Translations under genes and position numbers: made by a program | Assembly: GCA_934513205.1 (NCBI GenBank) | Contig: CAKSWU010000006.1 | Span: 21,827-85,826 of the forward strand | Source of the DNA: an uncultured Faecalibacterium sp. | GTDB taxonomy: Bacteria; Bacillota; Clostridia; Oscillospirales; Ruminococcaceae | DNA length: 64,000 bases | Direction: 5' to 3' | Part shown: positions 50,018 through 59,234 of the stretch, in pieces | How the letters are laid out: each line of letters begins with the position of its first letter | Numbering within the stretch: position 1 is the stretch's first letter | The notes under the pieces: generated by a model | The model's database searches: none | The model's input: only the letters and a program-made list of their open reading frames with translations | Told to the model about the DNA's origin: nothing

Positions 50018-53000
50018 ATGAATGCACAGAAGTATTTTGAGCAGCACGCCGAAGAACTCATTGCCAGCTTTGCCGGCAAAAATGTGGCTCTCTTTTTCCG
50101 GGGCTTTGTGCCCGCCAACGTCCGCTGGCTGACCCAGCGGGAGGATGCGCTCCTTCCGGCAAATAAGGTGCTGAATGCGGATGGCACCATCAGCATTGCG
50201 AAAATTGATGCGGCGAAGCGGAAACTGGTGCAGAGCCTGATGATGCAGGAAGAAGGCGTGACGGTCGGAATTTATGAGGAAATGCTGGCCATCCTTCAGA
50301 ACGTACAGGACCCCAAGGAGATGTTCGATGCGGAGTTCATCGTGGTGGACAACAACGCCTTCCCGGCTTATGTGCCCAGCTGCATCCCGGCAGAGGACGC
50401 CGAAGCGCTGTACAAAGCGTACGAGAGCGAAAAGACTGAGCTTGGTTCTGCGGAAGTCCTCAGCCACTACTATGCATCTGTCCGGATGCTGAATGACCGC
50501 TGCTACGTTGCCCTGTTCAACCGCCATAAGGGTGAGAACATCCGCAGCATCGACTTTTACCAGAAAAAGCAGGCAGCCTTTACGGATGCCGCAGCGACCC
50601 TGCCCAATGACGTTTCTCCCCTTGTACTGGCAGACCGGTTCTTCTGCGGCGAGGTGGAAGGTCCGCTGGTGCTGCCGGTGGAGCGGGAGCAGAATGCAAA
50701 GAACAACACCTACGATGTGCTGGCGTTTGCGGCAGAGCAGTGCGGCGTGACTTTTGCACTGAACTGCGCCAGCCATAAGGAGCAGGTAGAACCTGAAACC
50801 ATCAACCGCTACCGTGCCATCCTCAAGCAGTACTGGGGCGCAAACGCCGATTTCCGGATGCTGGACTTCTACAAAGACCCGGCAGCAGGCACCGAGACCA
50901 TGCAGATCAGTCAGGGCGAAATCATCAGCACCATTGTCAAGCAGTGCGAGCTGGCACTGGATGGCTATCAGGATTACTCCAATGTGTTCCTGACCGCCCC
51001 CACCGGTGCGGGCAAGTCCGCATTCTATCAGGTGTCTGGCATCTATTTGGCACAGGTGCATCAGGCAGTGACCCTCGTTATCACTCCGTTGATCGCCCTG
51101 ATGCAGGATCAGGTCAGCCAGCTGGAAGCCCGCGGGGTGCACTGCGCCACCTTCCTCAACTCCAATGTGTCCCATGAGGAGCGGGAAGAGCGCTTGAATG
51201 CCATCCACAAGGGCGAAAAGTCCATTCTGTATATTGCACCGGAAATGCTGCTGACCACCTCGCTGGAGACCCTGCTGGGCGGCCGCAGACTGGGCCTGTT
51301 CGTGGTGGACGAAGCCCACACTGTCACCAGCTGGGGCCGGGATTTCCGTGCGGATTACTGGTTCATGGGCGACTATTTGGAGCGCCAGCGCAAGAATGGG
51401 CTGCACTTCCCGGTGCTCTGCCTGACCGCAACGGCAGTGTACGGCGGCAGGGATGACGTGGTACAGGATACCATCAGCACGCTGGGGCTGAACCGGCCCA
51501 TCCAGTATCTGGGCCGCGTCCGCCGCGATAACATCGACTTTGACATCCATCCGCTGGACAAGCAGACGGACGAGAGCCGGGATGAGTTCAAGGTGAACCA
51601 TGTGGCGCAGAAGATCGCCGAGTATGTGGCAGAAGGCAAAAAGACGCTGGTCTACTGCCCCTTCCGCTCCACGGTGGACAGCATTTATCAGGCGGTGCCC
51701 TTTAATGTAAAGGATAAAGTCCGCCGTTACCACGCAGGCATGTTCAAGGAAGAAAAGAATGCGGCACAGGAGGCTTTCAAGAACAACAGCGCCCTCGTGA
51801 TGATCTGCACCAAGGCGTTCGGCATGGGCGTGGATGTGCCGGACATCGTGCAGGTGTACCACTATGCCCCTACCGGAAATCTGGCAGACTATGTGCAGGA
51901 AATTGGCCGCTGCGCCCGTGACAAGACCCTGCGCGGTACAGCAGTGGAAGAATATCTGCCCGGTGATCTGTCGCAGCTCAAGCGTCTGCACGGTATAGGC
52001 GAACTGCGGCAGTATCAGCTGCGGGAGATGCTCCACAAGCTGTACTGGATGTACAGCCAGAAAAAGCACCGCAATCTGCTGGTTTCTCCCGATGTATTCA
52101 GCTATCTGTTCGACTCCGGTGAGGTGGAAAACCGGGTCAAGACCGGACTGCTCCTGCTGGCCAAGGATCTGGAAAAAGCATACGGCTTCCCGGTGCTGGT
52201 GGTGCGTCCCAAGGCGATGTTCACCACCTGCTACGCCAATGTGCCCGAAGAAATCGAGGAAGAATTCCTTGCCAAGTACGGCGATTTCGTCAAGAATCTC
52301 TACGACAACACGGTAACGGTCAATCGCAGCTTCAGTCCGCTGGCATCGGATGTGGTGGTGCGCAACAGCGGCAGCATCTATGAGATCCGCATGGGCGACC
52401 TGTGGGAAAAGTATTTCTCGGATATGACCTTTGGTATGTTCAAGGCCAAGTTCTTCAAAGGGGAACTGTTTGCACAGGATGGCACCAACCGGATCTCGGT
52501 GCGGGTCAAGACGCAGATCCATTATGGCCAGGACTTCGATACCACCCGTGCAAAGCTGCGCCAGTATATGGAAGCTGTGGCGCAGGTGTTCGATGCTTAC
52601 CGCAAAGGCGTGCAGGAGGTGGATGCCAACGGAAAGGAAACTGTCCGCAAAATGTTCACGGCGGAGGACTTCTACCGGGATGTGCAGAAGCAGCTGGGAA
52701 ACGAGGTCCTGAACAAGGACTTTGCCAAGGCGTTGCTGGAGCTGTTCGTGATGGATGTGCAGGTCGATCCCACCAAGCGCGAGGGCGACCGCATGAAGTT
52801 TATTCAGGCAAAGCACAACGGAAACCAGATCGGTCTGAAGTATCGCGTGACCAACGGGAACTATTTCTCGATGGCAAACTGGATGGATCAGCAGCTGGTC
52901 AACTGCGCCCCCAACCGGGAGGAAACGGAGTACATGGGTTACATCCCTGCCACCATCGGCGGCAAGCAGAACCCGGTTATGCGCCTGTTGGCGGTGCTGG

Positions 53001-53284
53001 AGATCTTCGGGCTTGCAAGCTATGAGGTGCGCGGCGGTCAGAATCTGGAAATTTTCGTTCGTGTCAACGATCCGCAGAAGATCCGTAGCCTGTCGGAGGA
53101 CCGCCGCTATAAGAACCTGCAGCTGCAGGAGATCCACCGCCGCCATGCGGATGCGGAGGAAATGATGCTCGCCTTCCTGACCAAGGACCTGACCAGCAAG
53201 CAGCGCTGGGATCTGGTGGAGGATTATTTCCTCGGTCACGATGAAGTGGTGGGGAAGGTCCTTGGCTTGGAAGAGCAGAACTGA
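50018..53284 (+). CDS. RecQ-like DEAH helicase with large flanking domains
   Basis: This 1088-residue protein has a RecQ-type helicase core at about residues 310-700: Walker A APTGAGKSAFYQ (about 325), VVDEAHTVTSWGRDF (about 428; DEAH with the RecQ-like SWGxDF extension), then TAT, VYCPFRSTVD, and YVQEIGRCARD (motif VI). About 310 residues precede the core and 390 follow it; neither part shows the RQC or HRDC domains I would expect in RecQ. A substrate or partner cannot be named. AGGAGG precedes the ATG. It is by far the largest gene of the module. Confidence 0.85.
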   Translation: MNAQKYFEQHAEELIASFAGKNVALFFRGFVPANVRWLTQREDALLPANKVLNADGTISIAKIDAAKRKLVQSLMMQEEGVTVGIYEEMLAILQNVQDPKEMFDAEFIVVDNNAFPAYVPSCIPAEDAEALYKAYESEKTELGSAEVLSHYYASVRMLNDRCYVALFNRHKGENIRSIDFYQKKQAAFTDAAATLPNDVSPLVLADRFFCGEVEGPLVLPVEREQNAKNNTYDVLAFAAEQCGVTFALNCASHKEQVEPETINRYRAILKQYWGANADFRMLDFYKDPAAGTETMQISQGEIISTIVKQCELALDGYQDYSNVFLTAPTGAGKSAFYQVSGIYLAQVHQAVTLVITPLIALMQDQVSQLEARGVHCATFLNSNVSHEEREERLNAIHKGEKSILYIAPEMLLTTSLETLLGGRRLGLFVVDEAHTVTSWGRDFRADYWFMGDYLERQRKNGLHFPVLCLTATAVYGGRDDVVQDTISTLGLNRPIQYLGRVRRDNIDFDIHPLDKQTDESRDEFKVNHVAQKIAEYVAEGKKTLVYCPFRSTVDSIYQAVPFNVKDKVRRYHAGMFKEEKNAAQEAFKNNSALVMICTKAFGMGVDVPDIVQVYHYAPTGNLADYVQEIGRCARDKTLRGTAVEEYLPGDLSQLKRLHGIGELRQYQLREMLHKLYWMYSQKKHRNLLVSPDVFSYLFDSGEVENRVKTGLLLLAKDLEKAYGFPVLVVRPKAMFTTCYANVPEEIEEEFLAKYGDFVKNLYDNTVTVNRSFSPLASDVVVRNSGSIYEIRMGDLWEKYFSDMTFGMFKAKFFKGELFAQDGTNRISVRVKTQIHYGQDFDTTRAKLRQYMEAVAQVFDAYRKGVQEVDANGKETVRKMFTAEDFYRDVQKQLGNEVLNKDFAKALLELFVMDVQVDPTKREGDRMKFIQAKHNGNQIGLKYRVTNGNYFSMANWMDQQLVNCAPNREETEYMGYIPATIGGKQNPVMRLLAVLEIFGLASYEVRGGQNLEIFVRVNDPQKIRSLSEDRRYKNLQLQEIHRRHADAEEMMLAFLTKDLTSKQRWDLVEDYFLGHDEVVGKVLGLEEQN

Positions 53285-53298
53285 AAGGAGAGAACACC

Positions 53299-53472
53299 AT
53301 GGGGTTCAATAAAGGGCTGTTCGATTTCATCGGGTACATGAGCTTTTTTGATCCAATCGGCACGGGTCAGGCTTCCGATTCTTTGGAACAGCAGGATGAT
53401 TTTTCGGAGGATGCACAGGATGATTCGGCTGCGGACGATGAGGATGCGTGTGAGGACAGCGGAGAGATCTGA
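53299..53472 (+). CDS. 57-residue acidic protein downstream of the helicase
   Basis: AAAGGAG followed by an ATG 15 bases after the helicase stop opens a 57-codon frame. The product starts MGFNKGLFDFIGYMSFFDP, a hydrophobic patch, and continues almost entirely acidic and polar (about 18 Asp/Glu, one Lys). The tight spacing and good binding site support translation. It may bind or inhibit a nucleic-acid-binding partner by charge mimicry, which is speculation. Confidence 0.6.
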   Translation: MGFNKGLFDFIGYMSFFDPIGTGQASDSLEQQDDFSEDAQDDSAADDEDACEDSGEI

Positions 53473-53587
53473 TCGTCTGCAGGGTCACGATGCGGGGAGG
53501 ATGCACGGACAGGCATTTTTCGGCAGGACTGCGGACGTCACATCTTTATAGATGCAGGCATGAACGCATCAACAGAATAAAGCGGAG

Positions 53588-53627
53588 AGCCGTCTGCGAT
53601 GCAGGTCATCCTGTATCGCAGACGGCT
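53588..53627 (+). terminator. hairpin after the helicase module, probable terminator
   Basis: A perfect 13-bp stem (53588-53600 with 53615-53627) lies 115 bases after the acidic-protein gene. The tail is only weakly T-rich. Confidence 0.6.
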
Positions 53628-53758
53628 TTCTGCTATCCGCAAAAAGCATCCTTACGGGCGGTCTGAAGAATACAAAGGCAGGGCGAAAAACTTCACGAAC
53701 CGAAGCACGGCGATAGAGTGCACAAAATTTCGATGCAGAAAATGTGCAGAATCCTGAT

Positions 53759-53844
53759 TTATTTCGGAATCCGAAAAAAGTCTTGATATATCCCAGATGG
53801 CGTGCTATTCTGTAAACAGAGCTTATTTCACAATCCGAAATAAG
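53759..53844 (+). promoter_or_regulatory. promoter of the ROK regulator flanked by two operators
   Basis: TTGATA (53783-53788), 17-bp spacer, TATTCT (53806-53811). Upstream is TTTCGGAATCCGAAA (53762-53776), a perfect palindrome about one odd base. At +4 to +26 a second inverted repeat has arms CTTATTTC (53822) and GAAATAAG (to 53844). Both read TTATTTC-N6-GAAA(T/A)AA, which matches the TTATTT/AAATAA half-sites of ROK repressors such as NagC. The remaining bases 53473-53758 hold a terminator but no gene. Confidence 0.8.
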
Positions 53845-53876
53845 CGGAGACAATGGGGTTGAAAGGGATCGCAACT

Positions 53877-54941
53877 ATGAAAAAATCCAGCCTGCAGACG
53901 GTAAAAGAGAAAAACCGCCGCCTGATCCTGCGGGCACTGCTCACAGAGGGGGGACTCTCCCGGATCGAACTGGCAAAACAGACGGGGCTTTCTCCCAGCA
54001 CCATCACGGCTCTGGTGGGAGAGCTGCTGGCAGAGGGCGTCGTGCAGGAGAGCGGCCTGCGTGCCGCAACCGCAGGGCGCAGCCGTGCCGGACTGACCAT
54101 CTGCCCGGACTATGGCAGGGTCGTTGTGGTGGACATCGGACGCATCCATGCGGTTCTGTATGTCTACGATATGGCGCTGCAGTGTGTGTTCCGCACGGTG
54201 CTGCCCGACCACGGCGGAGATGGAAACGAGCTGCTGACCTCGATCTCCGATGCGGTCTTTCGGGGCTTTTCCATGGAGGACCTCCATACAGGAAAAATGA
54301 AGAGCATTGGGCTGCTGTTTCAAGATGACACCGAGATCAGCGAGTTCCGCGTGATGTACTCCACCGGTTACACCGCAGCGACCATTTCTCTGCGGGAGGC
54401 GCTGTTCACCCAGTTCAAAGTGCCGATCGTGGAGGAATACTGCCGGGTCTATACCGTGAGCCGTGCGTTGGCAGAAGCGGGCAAATCGGTGGGCTCCAAC
54501 TACGCACACATCGACCTTGGCGACCGGGCTGTGGTGCAGGTCGTGCAGAAGGAGCAGCCGGTGACGCTGCGCAGCGATGGGCAGGCAGACATCACCGGTC
54601 TGCTGCTGCCCGAAGGCGGCTCTTTGCTGGAGCTGGCGCAGAGCTTTGAAGCTGCACCGCCCGCGCAGCAGGCGGCAGCGCTGAAAAGTGAGCAAAGCCC
54701 GGTGAGCTGCTTTACGGTGCGGCTGAGCAATGTGGCGCGGATGCTCTGCTCGCTGTTCGCGATCGAAAAGCTGTATCTCTCCGGCCCGGCGGCTGCAAGC
54801 CCGGCGTTCATGCGCGGGGTGGTGCAGAAGCTGAAAAGCCCGGAGGTGCGTCCGGTGGTGCTGAACCCGGACCCTGCCCATACGCCTGCCTTTATGGCAA
54901 CGGATCTGCGGCAGAGCCTGCTGTGCAGCACGGACGCCTGA
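53877..54941 (+). CDS. ROK-family transcriptional repressor
   Basis: This 354-residue regulator has an N-terminal winged helix (about residues 10-70; LSRIELAKQTGLSPSTITALVGEL) and a ROK-type domain. The usual kinase residues are not evident: the DxGGT phosphate loop is VDIGRIH, and no CxCGxxGC zinc motif is visible, so it should bind ligand without phosphorylating it. The ATG at 53877 has AAAGGGA upstream. Two operators flank its promoter. The cluster it heads ends in NanE and NanK, so an amino-sugar phosphate is a likely inducer. Confidence 0.88.
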   Translation: MKKSSLQTVKEKNRRLILRALLTEGGLSRIELAKQTGLSPSTITALVGELLAEGVVQESGLRAATAGRSRAGLTICPDYGRVVVVDIGRIHAVLYVYDMALQCVFRTVLPDHGGDGNELLTSISDAVFRGFSMEDLHTGKMKSIGLLFQDDTEISEFRVMYSTGYTAATISLREALFTQFKVPIVEEYCRVYTVSRALAEAGKSVGSNYAHIDLGDRAVVQVVQKEQPVTLRSDGQADITGLLLPEGGSLLELAQSFEAAPPAQQAAALKSEQSPVSCFTVRLSNVARMLCSLFAIEKLYLSGPAAASPAFMRGVVQKLKSPEVRPVVLNPDPAHTPAFMATDLRQSLLCSTDA

Positions 54942-55010
54942 AAATGAACCTTGCCGTGGTTTACGGTGAGAATAAAGGGGGCTTGCCCCCGCAAAAAAAG
55001 GAGCAGAACT

Positions 55011-56312
55011 ATGTTACAAGGCATTCTGATCGTTGTGGCATTCCTGGTCGTTGCAGCATTGATGATGACCAAGAAGATCCCCACTCTGCTGGCGCTTCCT
55101 CTGATGGCAGTCGTGATCTGCATCATCGCCGGTGTGCCGATGTTCGGCAAAAACGCGGATGGCGCGGAGATCGGCTGGCTGACCACCGTGTTTGAAGCCG
55201 GCACCGTCCGTATGGGCAGCGCCATCATGGCAACCATCTTTGGTGCATGGCTGGGTCAGCTGATGAACAAGACCGGCGTCACCGAGAACATCATCAAAAA
55301 GAGCGCAGAGCTGGGCGGCGACCGTCCGATGGTGGTCACCCTGATCATGGTGGTGGCGACTGCCGTCCTGTTCACCACCCTGAGCGGTCTGGGTTCCATC
55401 ATTATGGTGGGCTCCATTGTGCTGCCCATCCTTATCTCCGTTGGCGTGCCCGCTGCAAGTGCAGCCTGCATCTTCCTGATGGCATTCACCACCGGCCTTG
55501 CCTGCAACATTGCAAACTGGAAGAGCTTTGCAAGCATCTTCTCGCTGGACATCGCCGATATTCAGGGCTTTGAGATCTACCTGATGGCAGCGACTGCCAT
55601 CGCCACCCTCATCATGGTCATCGTGGAGTTCAAGCGCAACGGCATCAAGTTTGCATTCTCCGCTCCCGTGGACAACACAAAGCCCGCAAAGCAGCTCACC
55701 GGCGTGCGCGGCGGCCTGGCCATGATCACTCCGCTGATCCCCATCGTGCTGGTCGCCTTCCTGAAAGTGCCTGTCACGCCTGCATTCACCGTCGGCATCA
55801 TCTGGTGCCTGATCTTCACCTCGCAGAACTTCAGCAAGGCCATGAATCAGATGACCAAGACCTGCTACGATGGCATCACCGATGCAGGTCCCGCCGTCAT
55901 CCTGATGGTCGGCATCGGCATCCTGTTCCTGGCGGTCACCAATGCAAGCGTCAAGGAAGTTCTGAACCCGCTGCTGCTGGCCATCGTGCCCACCAGCCGC
56001 GTGCCTTACATCATCTTCTTTGCCGTTCTGGCACCTCTGGCACTGTACCGCGGCCCCATGAACATGTTTGGCCTCGGCTCCGGCATCGCAGCGCTGATCA
56101 TTGGTCTGGGCACCCTGAACCCGCTGGCTGTCATGGCTGCCTTCCTGGCGGCTGAGCGCATCCAGTGCGGCGGCGACCCCACCAACACCCAGAACGTCTG
56201 GACCGCAAACTTCTGCGAAGTGGACGTGAACACCTGCACCAGGAAGATGCTGCCGTATCTGTGGGCAGTGTCCATCATCGGTGTCATTCTGGGCGCGGTG
56301 CTCTACTTCTAA
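55011..56312 (+). CDS. GntP/CitM-like permease
   Basis: This 433-residue protein has about eleven to twelve membrane helices. TLSGLGSIIMVGSIVLPIL and FGLGSGIAALIIGLGTLNP resemble the paired re-entrant hairpins of ion-coupled organic-anion transporters (GntP, CitMHS, DcuC). It probably imports an anionic sugar or sugar acid with protons or sodium; the substrate is unknown. AAAGGAG precedes the ATG. A GGGGGC/GCCCCC hairpin (54977-54990) sits just upstream. Confidence 0.8.
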   Translation: MLQGILIVVAFLVVAALMMTKKIPTLLALPLMAVVICIIAGVPMFGKNADGAEIGWLTTVFEAGTVRMGSAIMATIFGAWLGQLMNKTGVTENIIKKSAELGGDRPMVVTLIMVVATAVLFTTLSGLGSIIMVGSIVLPILISVGVPAASAACIFLMAFTTGLACNIANWKSFASIFSLDIADIQGFEIYLMAATAIATLIMVIVEFKRNGIKFAFSAPVDNTKPAKQLTGVRGGLAMITPLIPIVLVAFLKVPVTPAFTVGIIWCLIFTSQNFSKAMNQMTKTCYDGITDAGPAVILMVGIGILFLAVTNASVKEVLNPLLLAIVPTSRVPYIIFFAVLAPLALYRGPMNMFGLGSGIAALIIGLGTLNPLAVMAAFLAAERIQCGGDPTNTQNVWTANFCEVDVNTCTRKMLPYLWAVSIIGVILGAVLYF

Positions 56313-56340
56313 GCCATTTTCTCCCCTGCAAACCGTCTTG

Positions 56341-56434
56341 CAGCGGGCTGTGCTGAACACAGCCTGCTGCATGGGCGGTCCGAGTATCCCGCGCTTTTGC
56401 AGTTCCGTATTCGCGAGATGCTGGGACCGCCCAT
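56341..56434 (+). other. structured intercistronic region
   Basis: Between the permease and the hydantoinase-like gene lie two strong hairpins: GGCTGTG/CACAGCC with flanking CAGC/GCTG (56341-56369), and ATGGGCGGTCC/GGACCGCCCAT (56371-56381, 56424-56434) with extra inner pairing. No T tail follows. It could be an RNA processing or stability element, or a degenerate repeat. Confidence 0.45.
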
Positions 56435-56507
56435 TCTTATACCCGGACCTGCCCGGGATCGAAACGCAATGAAGCAAGAAGAAGGAAAAACAGGAGGTTT
56501 TTGCTCT

Positions 56508-58658
56508 ATGAAAGTCCGTATCGGAATTGATGTCGGTGGCACCTTCACCGACGCCGTTGCCATTGACAATGAGACCTTTGAGGTCGTTGGAAGCGTAAAG
56601 GTGCCCACCACCCACACCGCCGCTGAGGGCGTTGCCGCCGGCATCGTGCAGGTGCTGCATAAGGTCATGGACCAGTGCGAGATCAAGCCGGAGGACGTCA
56701 TCTTCATCGCCCACGGCACCACGCAGGCAACCAACGCCCTGCTGGAGGGCGATGTGGCTCCTGTCGGCATCATCACGCTGGGCAGCGGTCTGCAGGGCGC
56801 AAAGAGCAAGGGTGATACCACCATGGGGGACATCGAGCTGTCCGAGGGCAAGTACCTGCGCAGCTACAACGAATATGTGGACACCAATGCTCCGGATCTG
56901 GACGGCAGTATCCGCGCTGCCATCCGGAAGCTGCAGGAGCAGGGGGCACAGACCTTTGTTGCCGCCGAGGCCTTCAGCGTAGACGACCCGAAGAACGAGA
57001 ACCGGGTGGTGGAGATCTGCGGTGAAATGGGTCTGCCCGCCACGGCGACCAACGAGATCTCCAAGCTGTACGGACTGAAGATCCGCACCCGCACCGCCGT
57101 GATCAATGCCAGCATCATGCCCAAGATGCTGGATGCCGCCACCATGACCGACCAGAGCATCAAAAATGCAGACATCAAAAGTCCGCTGATGGTCATGCGC
57201 TGCGACGGCGGCGTGATGACCGTGGACGAGGTGCGCAGCCGCCCCATCCTGACCATCCTCTCCGGTCCCGCCGCAGGCGTTGCCGGTGCTTTGATGTACG
57301 AAAAGCTGACCGATGGCCTGTTCTTTGAGGTGGGCGGTACCTCTACCGACATCTCCTGCGTCAAGGACGGCAAGGTGATGATCAAATACGCCGAGGTGGG
57401 CGGTCACAAGACCTACCTGAACAGTCTGGACGTGCGCACCGTCGGCATCGGCGGCGGCAGCATGGTGGAGGTGAAGGACGGCAAGGCCTGTGATACCGGC
57501 CCCCGCAGCGCTCACATCGCCGGTCTGGATTATGAGGTGTTCACCGATGCCGACAAGATCCAGAATCCCCGTCTGGTGCCCGTGAGCCCCATGCCCGGCG
57601 ACCCGGAGTACGCCAGCATCGAGTGCGACAACGGCGTCAAGGTCTGCCTGACCATGTCCGGCGCTGCCAACATTGCGGGCTACGTCAAGCCTGGCGATTA
57701 TGCCTATGGCAACGTGGAAGCTGCCCGCAAGGCGTGGAAGCCGCTGGCAGACAACATGGGCTGCACCGTGGAAGAAGCCGCCCGCAAGGTGCTGGGTTTT
57801 GCCGCTGCCAAAAACAGCAGGGTGGCTGCCCAGCTGATGAAGGACTACCACATGGACCCCCAGCACACTGTGTTCGTGGGCGGCGGCGGCGGTGCTGCCA
57901 GTGTGGTGCCGCATCTGGCCGAGACCATGCACCACAAGAGCCGTCTGGCAAAGAACGGCCCGGTCATTTCCACCATCGGCGTGGCACTGGCTATGGTGCG
58001 TGATATGGTGGAGCGCAGCGTTTCCAACCCCACCGACAGCGACATCATCAGCGTGCGCCGGGAGGCTGAGCAGAAGGCCATCCGGAACGGTGCCGCGCCC
58101 GGTTCTGTGGAAGTGACCGTGGAGGTGGACACCCAGCGCAACGTGATCCGCGCCATCGCCGTGGGTGCTACCGAGCTGCGCAGCAAGAACCGCAGCGCCG
58201 AAAAGCTGACCGAGGACAAGCTGCTGGAACTGGCGGCAGAGAACCTGAGCATGGACCCCAAGGCCCTGCATATCGCAGCCAGAAGCGAGAACATGTGCGC
58301 GGTGACGGCGGATAAGGTGGAGAAAAAGCTGTTCGGCCTGATGAAAAAGACCTCGCATCCGCTGCGCCTGATCGACGAAGAGGGGGTCATCCGCCTGCAG
58401 AAGGCCAACGCCACGGTGCGTCAGGCCGACATCAGCAGCTGGCGTGACGCAGTCGCCTATATGCTGGAAGAGCTGACCGTCTACAACGATGGCGGCACCA
58501 ACTACCCCAATGTGTACATCGTGCTGGGCAAGCGCATCATCGACCTGTCCGGCATGTCCAGCGAGGAGCAGATCTACAGCCTTGCCAATGTGGAGCTGAA
58601 CGGCTACGATGCCAAGACCCCGGTCATCGTTGCTGCGACCCTGCGCATTGATTCCTGA
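56508..58658 (+). CDS. hydantoinase/oxoprolinase A-type ATPase
   Basis: This 716-residue protein belongs to the HyuA/OplA/acetone-carboxylase beta group, which uses ATP to activate a carbonyl in a cyclic amide or ketone. GIDVGGTFTDAVAID at the start and GPAAGVAGALM...VGGTSTDISCVKDG in the middle are the actin-fold nucleotide motifs. Most such enzymes need a HyuB partner, which is not encoded nearby. CAGGAGGT precedes the ATG. In this cluster it may open a lactam or cyclic amide linked to the imported compound, which is inference. Confidence 0.85.
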   Translation: MKVRIGIDVGGTFTDAVAIDNETFEVVGSVKVPTTHTAAEGVAAGIVQVLHKVMDQCEIKPEDVIFIAHGTTQATNALLEGDVAPVGIITLGSGLQGAKSKGDTTMGDIELSEGKYLRSYNEYVDTNAPDLDGSIRAAIRKLQEQGAQTFVAAEAFSVDDPKNENRVVEICGEMGLPATATNEISKLYGLKIRTRTAVINASIMPKMLDAATMTDQSIKNADIKSPLMVMRCDGGVMTVDEVRSRPILTILSGPAAGVAGALMYEKLTDGLFFEVGGTSTDISCVKDGKVMIKYAEVGGHKTYLNSLDVRTVGIGGGSMVEVKDGKACDTGPRSAHIAGLDYEVFTDADKIQNPRLVPVSPMPGDPEYASIECDNGVKVCLTMSGAANIAGYVKPGDYAYGNVEAARKAWKPLADNMGCTVEEAARKVLGFAAAKNSRVAAQLMKDYHMDPQHTVFVGGGGGAASVVPHLAETMHHKSRLAKNGPVISTIGVALAMVRDMVERSVSNPTDSDIISVRREAEQKAIRNGAAPGSVEVTVEVDTQRNVIRAIAVGATELRSKNRSAEKLTEDKLLELAAENLSMDPKALHIAARSENMCAVTADKVEKKLFGLMKKTSHPLRLIDEEGVIRLQKANATVRQADISSWRDAVAYMLEELTVYNDGGTNYPNVYIVLGKRIIDLSGMSSEEQIYSLANVELNGYDAKTPVIVAATLRIDS

Positions 58659-58676
58659 CGATCAAAGGAGGCTGCC

Positions 58677-59234
58677 ATGTCGTCTTATGCACTGCCTTTT
58701 CCCGGCCGTGATCTGGCGGAAAAAGAGCTTTCCTACGACCCGTGCTACCCCCGCATCCCAGAGGCAGACCGCGCCCGCATTGTGGATGCCGCGTGGGAAA
58801 AAGGCTGCGCCGCAGCAAGGGATGTCTTTGCGCAAAGCGGCGGCAATGCAGACTTTTTTGCCATCTGCAAGGCAAACGGACTGACGGTGGTGGAGCGGGA
58901 CATCGACTTTGTTTCCGGCAGCCAGCGGTATTTCAGCGACTATGTGGCGGGCAAAAACTGCGTCACCCTCTATCTCAGATCGGTGGACCTGTGGGCGCAG
59001 CAGAACAAAATGCCCCGCAAGGAAGCGGAGAACCTGATCCTCAGCCATGAATATTATCATTTTCTGGAGTGGAACAAGCTGGGGCTGACCAGCCGGGATT
59101 ATCAGGTGCCCATGATCAGCATTGGTCCGTTCCATCTGGGCAAGACCGGCATCCGCGCTCTTTCCGAGATCGGTGCGCACGGATTTGCCCACACCTATCA
59201 TCAATTGCTGGAGGCACAACATGGAAAGCATTGA
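58677..59234 (+). CDS. HExxH-motif protein
   Basis: This 185-residue soluble protein has LILSHEYYHFLEWNKLG (His-Glu-x-x-His, about residues 122-138), the zinc-binding core of many metallopeptidases, with a downstream Glu and His in the ALSEIGAHGFAH segment. It resembles the small ImmA/IrrE-like or unnamed zincins, but I cannot place it in a family. AAAGGAGG precedes the ATG. Its last 14 bases overlap the oxidoreductase gene, so the two are translationally coupled. Confidence 0.7.
   Translation: MSSYALPFPGRDLAEKELSYDPCYPRIPEADRARIVDAAWEKGCAAARDVFAQSGGNADFFAICKANGLTVVERDIDFVSGSQRYFSDYVAGKNCVTLYLRSVDLWAQQNKMPRKEAENLILSHEYYHFLEWNKLGLTSRDYQVPMISIGPFHLGKTGIRALSEIGAHGFAHTYHQLLEAQHGKH

Noticed and set aside
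49967..53239. 1090-codon open frame on the minus strand
   Set aside because: Antisense to the RecQ-like helicase, which has clear Walker A, DEAH and motif VI. No binding site and no recognisable domain on the minus strand.
55014..58358. 1114-codon open frame on the minus strand
   Set aside because: Antisense to the permease and hydantoinase-like genes, which have family motifs. Composition (His, Gly, Val, Gln) is typical of a reverse-frame shadow.
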